Positions 12,236 through 26,291 of a DNA stretch of 64,000 bases are shown here, piece by piece; position 1 is the stretch's first letter, and each line of letters starts with the position of its first letter. The notes beneath the pieces are model-generated. The model had not been told where the DNA came from and made no database searches. It worked only from the letters and a program-made list of their open reading frames with translations. The stretch spans positions 2,790,001-2,854,000 of the forward strand of contig BRON01000002.1 in assembly GCA_024345305.1 (NCBI GenBank), given 5' to 3'. Position numbers and translations under genes: made by a program. The DNA comes from Mrakia gelida. Lineage: Eukaryota > Basidiomycota > Tremellomycetes > Cystofilobasidiales > Mrakiaceae.

Positions 12236-13545
12236 ATGCAGGTCGACTCTACTCCTTCCTCCTCGACTTCGTACAACCCTTGGCTCCCTCACGTTTCTTC
12301 TACGAGTTCAGCGAACGCTGCTCCTTCGTCTTCGCCCTTCCCCTCCTCCAAACGCCCTCGTCCGACTTCTCCCTCACCCTTCGATCAACCAGGTTACTCA
12401 TCAGACTTCGACGGAGCAGAACCATCACCCGTAAGTAGTCACACATCTTCTCAATGAGTCTCGTAGCCTTCTAGGGGAGGATGAAAACGGACCTTCTCGA
12501 GTCTGACTCAAGCTGACCTTGCCTCCTCCTCCTTCTCCCTTGCCTTCGCCCCTTTTCCCTCTCCTCTTCCCCGCTCCCCACGACTTTCATCGTCTCCTCG
12601 GATCTCAACCTCATCCCTCCTGATAGAAACGACCTCATCTGCCAACTCCTCAACAGTCAAACGAGCAGCAACAGCTTCTCTTCTCCGCTCAGCAGCTTCA
12701 CCTCTCCTCCCCCTTCTTCAACTCCCAGCAGCAACTCCCCCAGTCAACCCCATCTCAGCCCATCGACTCCAGCATGGACGGGATGACTGTAGACGGGGAT
12801 GCGAGCATGAACGGAGCTGGGGAGATGAACGGAATGGACGGGTTGAGCTCGTTGGAAGCGTCAAACAGAGGGGACGAGGAGTGGATCAGGCAAGCTCACC
12901 ACCAAGCTCAACTCGCAACAGTACGTTCGCTCTTCTTCTCGTCCTCTTTTCGAGCTGTTCTCCCTCCTATGGACGAAGCAGCTCCCGAGCCCTCAGCTCC
13001 CATGTTGCTCGCGAAGAAGCTCAAGCTCACGCTCCTCCCTCCCTCTCCCTTTCACTCCCTCCCAGACCTCCTCCTCCTTCCTCCCCACCAACCTCTCCTC
13101 CTCCTCCCTCTCTCAACATCAGCATCACTCAGCCTTCTACCCCATCACAACCTTCCCCTCCCAAACCCCTCTCTCAACACCTCACCACTCCCCCTCCTCT
13201 CGCTCCCACATCCCTCTCCCTCTCCCTCCAGCCTGCCAACAACTCGCCTCCTCCTCCTCCATGGGTCTCCCAGCCCACCGAAACCCTTCCCTCTTCCGCT
13301 CGCCCTCCCAGCAACAGCACCCCCACGACGACGAGAACCCCTTGTCGCACTCGGTCCAGAGCTACAGCGCGAGCGGCGTCGGTCGACCTCTTCAGCCTCC
13401 TGCGCCGACGAACGCCAAGTTCGGAGGAGGAGGAGGGTACACGATGGGCCCGAGGGCAGATTGCGAGAAGTGTAGAGCTGGGGTCCCGGGGCACTGGGGA
13501 CATTGGGGGGATGGGACGACGGGGAGGGGGTCGATGGCGATGTGA
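12236..13545 (+). CDS. Low-complexity protein with conserved CxxC / GHWGHW C-terminus
   Basis: Not recognised by name. Exon 1 is 12236-12430 and exon 2 is 12627-12920 (with DEEWIRQAHHQAQLAT). The last exon ends at 13545; its start is uncertain because acceptors at 12982, 12997 and 13066 all keep frame. I prefer 13066, which follows a good pyrimidine tract and gives about 322 aa. Most of the chain is Ser/Pro/Gln-rich and probably disordered. The final 30 residues differ: YTMGPRADCEKCRAGVPGHW, then a second GHW. One C-x2-C with nearby histidines suggests metal binding or a short docking motif. I recall similar RxxCEKCRxxVPGH tails in other fungal proteins of unknown role, but could not check. 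The early KRPRP stretch (about residues 40-44) could be a nuclear signal. Confidence 0.72.
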
Positions 13546-14669
13546 GGGTGGACGAGACGAAGACGACGACGACGTGTTCCCTTTCTTTCTCTCTTTCCCT
13601 CTCTTCTCTCTCTTTCTTCCCTTTTCTCTGTACATCTCTCTCTCTCCCTCTCTCTCTCCACTAGCACGTTCCGCCTTTCTTCTTCCTCACTCTGTAGACT
13701 CCACTCGACTCGTCCCACGTACACTAGACTCCTTTCGTCCCTCACGCGCTTTCTCGTTCCCGTTCTCAGACTCATCCGTCGCCTCCTCGTTCGTTCTTTC
13801 CTTTCGTACTCTAGCATCACCATAGGCCCATACACTTCTCATAGCATATCCTCGCACTCCTGCACTAGCTCTTTACTCGCTCACTCTGTACGCTCATGAT
13901 TCTCGATGAATCAATCCTCTTTTGTACGACGAGACGAGACGGGGAGGACGACGCGAGGGAGCGAGGTCGTTCTCTCCTCGCTTCCTCTGCGCGCTGAGCG
14001 TCTCTCCTCGCTCCATACATCCGACACCCGAGCTCGACGATCTCTCGAACTCAACGGTGAAACGCGATCTCTCTCGAGAACGACGAAGCTCACCGACGAA
14101 GGTCTCACCGCTCGCTCATTCCCACGCGTCCCTCTCCCTCCCTCCCTCCCTCTTTCCCCTGCCATCCCAGCTCGTTCAGTCACAAGAAGATCATCGGAAT
14201 CAGTCGTTAGTGGATACAAACGAAACAAAAGTGGGGGCGGGGGGGTAAGAAGGGAGGAGAGAAGAGAGAAAGGGTAGAGGATACAACGAAAGCGCGAACG
14301 AGAAAAACGGAACGGGCGAGCGATAAAACGATCAACAATTCAGCTTAAGGAAGAGGTGGATGGGTGCGTATGTGTGTGGGCGAGAAAAGATGCGTGAATG
14401 CATAGGTAGGGGATACATGTGTGAGGCAAAAAGAGGCGAAGAAGGGAAGAGGCGGCGAAGAGCGGTGTGAGTCGACAAGGGAGGGTGGGGATCGATGGAG
14501 GGTGGTGGGTTTGTGGTGGTTCTGAGGGGAGAGAGGGAGAGGAGAGAGAAGGAGAGTTAGTGAATTATGTAGAAGGAAGAGAAGAGAAGGGCGGGCGAGC
14601 GAGAGGGACCCTTATCGCACGAGCACCGAGAAGAGGAACAGGAAAGCGACTCACTCGTTTCCTCATGTT
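13546..14669. other. Intergenic, convergent 3' flanks
   Basis: 1.1 kb between convergent genes. Pyrimidine- then purine-rich, with no conserved reading frame; open frames here are Arg/Ser-rich artefacts. Confidence 0.55.
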
Positions 14670-14948
14670 CTACCACTCACATCCCGCCGCCTTGGAAGGG
14701 TTGTAGTGAACGTTCTTGAACGCGAACGAAGGAGGACCCCTCCTCCCCATCGCTCCCTTGACGGGTCCGAGCGAAGGGGAGGAAGAGGTGTAGGTTCTGT
14801 TCTTGATGATGGAGTGTCCCTTCTCGAGACCGACGTTGGATCCGTTGGTGGAGTGAGAGAGCTGGGTGGATCGAAGCATGAAGGATCGGTGGGCACCGCC
14901 GTGGGAGGAGATCTTGGAGACGAGGTGCTTGATGGGAGAGGTGGACAT
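14670..14948 (-). CDS. Small uncharacterised protein (about 90 aa)
   Basis: Not recognised. One exon encodes MSTSPIKHLVSKISSHGG at the N-terminus and FAFKNVHYNPSKAAG near the end. Strong preference for C-ending codons (TCC, ATC, AAG, CTC) suggests high expression. It is basic and rich in Ser, His and Gly, with no membrane segment; a mitochondrial location is possible but not shown. The 3' end is ambiguous. Read straight through it ends Gly-Cys-Glu-Trp-TAG at 14670. However, the last codons contain a perfect donor GTGAGT (the gt pairs with 14679-14680), and splicing to the acceptor just upstream of 14523 would create a TAA stop directly after Gly. Either way the product differs by only three residues. 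Confidence 0.65.
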   Translation of the reverse strand: MSTSPIKHLVSKISSHGGAHRSFMLRSTQLSHSTNGSNVGLEKGHSIIKNRTYTSSSPSLGPVKGAMGRRGPPSFAFKNVHYNPSKAAGCEW

Positions 14949-15565
14949 CTTGGGGTTGAGTTTGAGTGGGAGGGAAGACGAAGGAAGGAGTGGGAGAGAG
15001 AGAGAGATGATGGGGGTTGGGAGGGAAAGAGCGAAACGAGGAGGGGCTGGGTTTAAGAGTGGGAAATTTTGAGGAGGTAAAAGTTGTACAGCGACGTAGC
15101 TGGGACTTTGGTAGTTGATCCGGAGAGAGTCGATTGTGCAAATCTGCTCTAGGGGAGGAGTACGAAGTCCTTTTGTTCGCGACCTCGATTTCTTCGAGGT
15201 CTCGCCCAAAGAGGAAGCGCGAGGCATATCTTAGAGAGGCCGAGCCGACCACGTGAAAAGACTGGATAGGAATATTTTCGACTGCTCAGGGGAGAAGACT
15301 CTGCTAGAGTACTACCAGAGAAAGAGAAGAGAGAACAGCGAGATAAGAGTAGAGCAGAGAGGGGGCCAGGGAGTCCTCGACGTCTGGCCAGGATGACGGA
15401 GGAGGACTTCAGAGCGGACGAACGCGATCTCCCTTCCCACCTTCCCTCCTCCTGTAAAATCGACAGAAATCATGAAGATCGTAAGAATGATACAAGCAGC
15501 AAGGCCCTCCTCCCTTCCCAACTTCCTCTCCCAGAGAGATAAAGCAGAAAGGGACGAGTCCAAGT
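14949..15565. other. Intergenic: promoter of the small-protein gene
   Basis: About 600 bp with no supportable gene on either strand; CT-rich upstream of 14948. Confidence 0.5.
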
Positions 15566-16458
15566 TCAAGAAACGAACTCGCACACGACCGCTCCCCTTC
15601 TCTTCCCCACCTCTTCCCCTCCTTCCTCCTCAGGTCCTCCGCGTTTCTGAGTGTTTGATGTTGATTTTGGAGAGTTCGGAGGGGAGATGGGAGATGGTGG
15701 AGAGGTGATAAGGGTTTCGAGAGGTGTATGCGATTGAGGAGACGGTTGGGAAGGGGGTTGGAAGGAAGGGCGAGGGGACGAGGTGGAGGGGAGAGAGGGA
15801 GGAGGTGAGGGAGAGAGAGGGACGATGGTGAGAGAGACGGCTCGGTTTTGTTCGGTTGCTGGTTTCGTCGAGAGGGTAGGGAGAGGTCTGTTTGATGACC
15901 TGAGAAGCACGAGCAAAGAACATCAGCGTTCGATCCTTCTATACAGGCGCAAGAAGGAAGAGGAGGGAAGGGAAGCTCACTCGATCTAGATCCCGTCGTG
16001 CTGACCAGCTTCCCTCTCCCGTCCCTCCCTCCTACCGTCTACAAAGCTCACGCTCCATCGAAGTGTCCCTTCATCAGGAATCTAGCCTGGTCCCTGGCTT
16101 CTACCTTCCCCATGACCTGATCCTTCTTCTTCGACTCGCGGATGACCTGCTCGCTACACCTCTTCAAGTTGGCGAGGACGTCCTCACACCTTTTCGACAC
16201 CTCCCAGTCCTCCAGAGTGATGGGAGCAGACGACATGCAGGACCGGAAGGATGTGAGAGGGGAGGTACATTTCGCTACGGTCTGAGAAAGAGCCAGCAGA
16301 AGAAGAGAGGGAGATCAGAAGGACGGCAGGAGCAAGGGAGAGAGAGGAGAGGGTCGACGAGAAAGACGAACCTGTTTGAGCTCTACCTCGCTCAAAGGAA
16401 ACAACTGAACATAGAGGTCCTGGTTGAGAGTGTTCTCTGGAGTCTCAGCCCATGGCAT
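15566..16458 (-). CDS. Twin-CX9C (CHCH-type) protein, putative mitochondrial intermembrane space
   Basis: No named family recognised. Exon 1 (16372-16458) reads MPWAETPENTLNQDLYVQLF and on to LKQ; exon 2 is 16052-16281. Exon 2 has two cysteine pairs, each separated by exactly nine residues: C-TSPLTSFRS-C and C-EDVLANLKR-C, 16 residues apart. This is the twin CX9C signature of small proteins imported into the mitochondrial intermembrane space by Mia40/Erv1 and folded as a disulfide-linked helical hairpin. No presequence is visible, as expected for that route. After HFDGA an intron leads to a Pro/Ser-rich tail in exon 3 (15566 to about 15915). The tail frame is supported only by splice phase and could be wrong. 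An in-frame ATG at 16825 exists but lies 61 bp from the SDO1 stop and needs extra splicing, so I prefer 16458. Confidence 0.68.
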
Positions 16459-16885
16459 CGTATCTTGAAAGGTGGTGGTGGAGGAAGGGCGAAGGAAGAA
16501 GCCCAAAGAAAGGGAAGAGGAGGAGGGAGGTGATGGTTGCGGGAGACATTCTCTCCGCTGCCGTCTCTCTGGTTTTGAGAGCTCGGACTCAATCGGGCGA
16601 GACAAAAACAAAAGCGGTGAAGAGCAGGCTGGGGAGCTGAGATGACGAGGAAAGGCGCAGAGAAATGGGGGTTGGGAAAATTTGAGGGACTGTCGGGAAA
16701 AAGAGGAGGAAGAGGAGACGCGAACGAAACTTGAGATCACCGAGGTCTTCGTTGTGAAACCAGGCAAAGAAGTCAGGCTCAGCGGGATCTGGACTCTCGA
16801 GTAGATGAGAGTGATGATTAGGCAAGCATAGCTATCGTTAAAAAGATCGTCCTCGACAAAGTCTACTATCCGAAAGAGACGCGTT
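16459..16885. other. Intergenic between SDO1 and the twin-CX9C gene
   Basis: 430 bp of SDO1 3' flank and downstream-gene leader. An open frame starts at 16825 (MPNHHSHLLESPDPAEPDFF); it may be a leader exon, but I found no clear join to the CX9C frame. Confidence 0.45.
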
Positions 16886-18232
16886 TTAGTCCAGTCCTCC
16901 CTCTCCCTGGACAGCAGCGAAATTCAGCGTCTCGAGACGTCCCTTCCCCTTTGTCTCCTTCTGCAATAGATCCATGAGCGTTCTGAACTGTCCTGGGTCG
17001 ATGAGCATGATCTGCGAGAGAGGGAAAAGACGCGAGGGAAGGTTGTCAGCGACGAGCGAAAGGACGCGCGAAGAGGCAGGTGCGAGAGATGGGAGAGAAC
17101 GATCGAGGCAGGTGGGAGAGATGGGAGAGAATGACTGTCTTCTAGAGGTACAGGGTTATGTATAGAAAGAGACGAGGACTCACGATCTCCCACTCCTCCG
17201 CTCCAAAGTCATCCTCCTCGACGGTGTCGGCGGACGCGACGACCTGCTCCTTGAGTCGCTTCCCGTCCTTCGTAGGCATGGTGATTCGAACTCTCATTCG
17301 CGCACGCTGGATAGGAAGAGTCGACGAGGCCTGGAGGGTCTTGATGCACTCGAGAGCCTGTGAACGACGTAGACGAGGAAAGAGAGACGGAGAGTTCAAG
17401 TTGGTCAGCGCGATTAGCGACCTCTCCTCGTCGTCGCAGACAAAAAAGTGGAAGGGCGAGAAGTATATGTACTGACCTGACTCTTCGCCGTCTTATCGGC
17501 CTTCACACTGAATCCAACCTCTGCCATAGCCTTCTCGATCATGCTGACCGAGTACGGACGTTGAGTCGAAGGGTCGACGCACTTCTCAGCGATCTGGGTA
17601 GCGATATCCTTGTAGAGGTTGGTGATGTTGTGAGAACGTTCCTTCTCTCCGACTTGCAGCTCTCCCTTCTTGAGGATCTGGGAGCGTAGAAGCGAAACGA
17701 AGGGAAGGTGAGCTCTCGTTCAAGAAGGAAAGGGCGAAGCTCAACTCTTGTTCCTTCCCTCCCTCCCTCAATCCTTCCTCCTCGACGCCTCACAGCAAGG
17801 ACCGCCGATTCAAGAAGTCAAAGCTCACCTCCTTAACGATCTCATCCTGATCCGTCTTCCCGAAGCACTTCTGAAGCTCGTCCGAGTTGGCGGCCTGACC
17901 TTTAGAGACGTTGATGAAGACCTTCTCGATTTGGAGGACCTCGTCCAAGTCCGTCTCGACTCCCGCTCGCCACTCCTGGACCTTGTTCTTGTAGCAGGCA
18001 ATCTAGAGAATGCGAAGACGAGACTGAAGGTCAGAGAAAGTATGAGAGAAAGAGCCAGTCCCGGAAGGAGAAGGGAAGCTGACCTCGAATCGTTTCCCAC
18101 CCTTCTTCAGACGGACGATGGAGACGTTCGTGAGTCTATAAGGCAAGCCCTCCGGTCAGTTTGAAGTCGAGAACCGGTCAGAGAGGAGCGTACTGACTTG
18201 ATCTGTGTTCCTGGTTGAGAGATGGGAGCCAT
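16886..18232 (-). CDS. SDO1: Ribosome maturation protein SDO1/SBDS
   Basis: SBDS-family protein that acts with the GTPase Efl1 to release eIF6/Tif6 from late cytoplasmic 60S subunits. It begins [39 protein letters not shown] and [15 protein letters not shown] are SBDS domain I hallmarks. [12 protein letters not shown] marks domain II, and [12 protein letters not shown] with TVEEDDFG lies in domain III. Six exons: 18198-18232, 18084-18135, 17829-18002, 17477-17677, 17184-17357 and 16886-17011, all in phase. Length is 253 aa, matching the roughly 250 aa of the family. The start is 149 bp from the divergent U2B''-like gene, so the two probably share a promoter. No key residue is obviously missing. 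Confidence 0.96.
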
Positions 18233-18381
18233 GATGGAGGGAGAGACTGTTTTGGTTGAGCTCAAACTGTGGAGGAGCGAGAACGAAACACTTGTCGATT
18301 CGCGAGGGTCGACGAGAACGCAACGACCATCCTCTCTCGCTCTCCGTCCTTCTCTTCTTCTCTTCTCGGTCTCGTTTCATC
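18233..18381. promoter_or_regulatory. Divergent promoter SDO1 / U2B''-like
   Basis: Only 149 bp lie between the two start codons, so both leaders and core promoters must fit here. No clear TATA element. Confidence 0.55.
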
Positions 18382-19800
18382 ATGTCTGCTCAGCCCTCGA
18401 AGACGCTCTACATCAACAACCTGAAGTGAGTGCGGTATCTCCATCTGTCGCCTTGGAGAAGCTGAAGCTGACCTTCCCTTCGCATCTCTCAGTGACAAGG
18501 TCAAGAAGCCAGGTTCGTCTCCTTCCCTCTCTCCTCCCTTCGAACTTGAGCTGACCCGTATCGTATTTTTGATCACACAGAGCTTCGTGCGCAGCTGTAC
18601 CAGCTGTTCACTCCTTACGGTCGCGTGGTAGACATTGTGGCACTCAAGGTATGTTCAAAGCGACCTCGTCCCTTCCCTTCCCTCCTCCTTCCTTCCCCCT
18701 CACCTCCCATCTCGCTCCTGCACATCCATCAACACCTTCAAGCTCGTAGCATGAGCTCTGGAGCTCTCGTATACCTCCTGCAGCTCGTTCTGACTCTCTC
18801 TCTCTCTTTGAACGCGTCGGATGGTGAACGAAACAGACGTCAAAGATGCGAGGTCAAGCGTTCGTCGTCTTCGTGGATCAGGTCGCTGCTACAACAGCTC
18901 TGAGGGCTCTCGGGGGTGAGACTTTCTACGGGAAGCCATTGGTGAGTCGTCTCTCTCTTTCTCGGTCCAGAAGGTGTCTGTTCGTGGTCCAGGACGCATG
19001 GATGAAGCTGAAGCAGGGAGGGAGAAGTGAGGCGAGGCGTGAAGGTCGAGCGAGCTCAAAGATCAGCTCGCCGTGCTCGAGATCCACTCCTTGATGCATC
19101 TTCGAGGTACAGTAGTGTCGAGACGTAGAGCCCGAGCTACTTGGAACCTTTCAATCTGGACCTGCGACCTCGCATCCTCCTCGTCGACAGCTCGTGCGCG
19201 CGAGCTCGCCTCCCTCCTTCCCTTCCAGCTCTTGAGCTGACTTCCTCCCTCTTCCACGTCTCTTCCCTCCCAGAAAATTACCTACTCCAAAACCCTCTCC
19301 AAAGCTCTCATTCCCGCCTCCCAATCCACCGCCCCAGGATCCTCCGCCTCCAAGATCGTTCTCTCTACTGCCCAACGTGAAGCCGACGAGCTGAAACGCT
19401 CAAGAGAGGAGGACGACACGATTCGGGAGCGAGCAGACAAGAGGGCTCGAGGGGAGGAGGTCGAGGGAGATGAGCCTACGAAGGAGGAGGAGGCAGATGA
19501 GGACGACATGGATATGGATCAGTCGGACGACGAGGATGGTGAGTTCAGTTCTATCTCGTCTTTTCGTTGGGTCCGTCTCAGAGGGATAGATAGGTGGCTT
19601 GTGACGGAGGGAGCGAATGCTTGGGAGGAAGCCCCGGTGTGGACTCTACGGAGATACTCAGTGGGCGGGTGGGATCATGGGAGAGCAGGTGGAAGCTTCG
19701 TTCGCAGGTCGGGAGGGTGAAGAAGTCGCGACACCAAACTCGCGACTTTGAGACACTCGTGGTCCGTTTGATGGTGTTTCTGATTGCAGGAAGCATCTAG
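18382..19800 (+). CDS. MSL1: U2 snRNP B''-like single-RRM protein
   Basis: RNA-binding protein of the U1A/U2B'' family; the B'' member binds U2 snRNA stem-loop IV with U2A'. RNP2 is TLYINNLND and RNP1 is RGQAFVVFVD; the intervening LRAQLYQLFTPYGRVVDIV is typical of this family. Exons: 18382-18425, 18493-18512 (20 nt), 18581-18648, 18837-18941, 19274-19538 and 19790-19800; the protein is 170 aa. Animal U1A and U2B'' have a second RRM. Here it is replaced by a Lys/Arg/Glu-rich segment and an acidic tail (DEDDMDMDQSDDEDGSI). Yeast Msl1 is also a single-RRM protein, so I lean to U2B'', but U1A cannot be excluded from sequence alone. The last exon encodes only Ser-Ile-stop. Confidence 0.88.
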
Positions 19801-20423
19801 AGTGGCTGGAAGAAGGCCATCAGACGCTGTTCTGTCGAGGGATAGAAGATCGAGCTCGTACTGACCTGCCGTCGCGTTTGTTTCCTCTCCTTTCTTCTTC
19901 CCTCAGCACCTGGACCGAAGCCGTAGCTAGGTACCTCAGCGCGAGGAGCTAGTAACTTGTAAACCCCTATCCAAAATGTACAACGTTCTAACTCAGCTTT
20001 CGCTCGTCTCGTTTCTCGAAAGAAGCAAGGGAGACGCGTTGCGAGAGGTCGAACGAGCCTCTCACGCCCCTCTCCGACCTGCCCTTTCACCTTCGATCCA
20101 CCCCGCGCTCGAGGGGGATTTCATTGAGAATCCTCCCAGCTATGATCTTCGAGGTTACATGTCCGAAAGTCTCGTCGCAAAGGAATAAATCTCGAATGAA
20201 AACGAAATGGTGAGCTCGACGAAGAGCTCGTTTCATTCTCGCCCTCGACCGCATCCGTCTCCCTTTCTTCAACCTTCCCTTCTTTCCTCCCCCTCCTCCT
20301 CGTCTTTTCTTTCTAGAGACCTCTCTCTTCACCTCCAACCCCATCTCACTCGGCCCCTCCTTGCCACCCCTTTCAACCATTTTCCCTACTCCCCCGACTC
20401 TCCAGAGAACTCAGTCAGCAACG
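19801..20423. other. Intergenic: 3' flank of U2B''-like gene and YPT6 promoter
   Basis: 620 bp with CT-rich leader before 20424; no gene seen. Confidence 0.5.
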
Positions 20424-22181
<1,758 letters not shown>

Positions 22182-22838
22182 ACCAGCGTGTCCTCTTCCC
22201 TTTCCCTCTCTCTTTCTTACATCTTCTTCTTGGTTCTCATTCCACCCGGGCTTTCTCTCCTTTATATACCCACCACTTACACCCGTACTACTACTTCCTC
22301 GCCTGCCCTTTGCGATCTCGTCCTTCTCACGCTCGTTCGTTTTCATGGTTTCTCGTTCGCTCGGTGTTTCTCACCCTTACTCTTGCCGTCGCTATTTCCT
22401 TTTTCTCCATCTTACCATGATTCACACCCGCAGGTTGGCGTCTCGGCTCCGCTCTCCTTGTTGCGAGGGGGCTAAAAGTGAGGGATCGTGTGCAAAAAGC
22501 GAGCCGGTTCGGAGGTCTCAAGGGGATGAGACCAGCCTCGACTCGACTCCTCGGAATGGGTTCTGGTCGGCGCGTTTCTCGCACCAACTTCGACACCTCC
22601 TCGACCATCTTCCCTCCCCTTTTTTCCAACCTGGTGAAAGAGGGAATGCATACCACAGACCTCCATCCATATATCCCAACCATCTAAAAACACGAACACC
22701 TCTCCTCCCTCCCTTTCATCCCTCTTCGGATCGTCGACGCTCTCCAAACCAAGCTCTCGTTCCTCCTCCTTCCCCCTCCCTTTCCCCTTCCCCATCCTCG
22801 CCCTCCCCTCTTCCCTTCGTCGATTCCTCGATTCCTCG
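22182..22838. other. Intergenic: YPT6 3' flank and ABD1 promoter
   Basis: 650 bp, pyrimidine-rich; open frames here are low-complexity and unsupported. Confidence 0.5.
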
Positions 22839-26028
<3,190 letters not shown>

Positions 26029-26291
26029 ACAAGGCGATCAACGTCGCTTTTCTCGCATCTTTCTCTCATTTTGGGCTCTTTGATTTTGCTTCTCTCTCCT
26101 CCGTCTCACCCTCATGCCTACTTACTCTATCACTACCTTGTATCCATATCGCAGCACGAACACTCTACTAGTTTTCTCGCCCTTTCGCCTCGCTCGGCAT
26201 CATGTCGTTTCTCTCTCTCTCTTTTCGCGTGTCGTCCGAAAGCACTACAATAAGGCGGTGAACATTCTAAGAACCAACGAGCACAAGTAAA

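Noticed and set aside
16589..16825. Open frame MPNHHSHLLESPDPAEPDFF as first exon of the twin-CX9C gene
   Set aside because: Only 61 bp from the SDO1 stop and no clean splice join to the CX9C frame; kept as a leader possibility.
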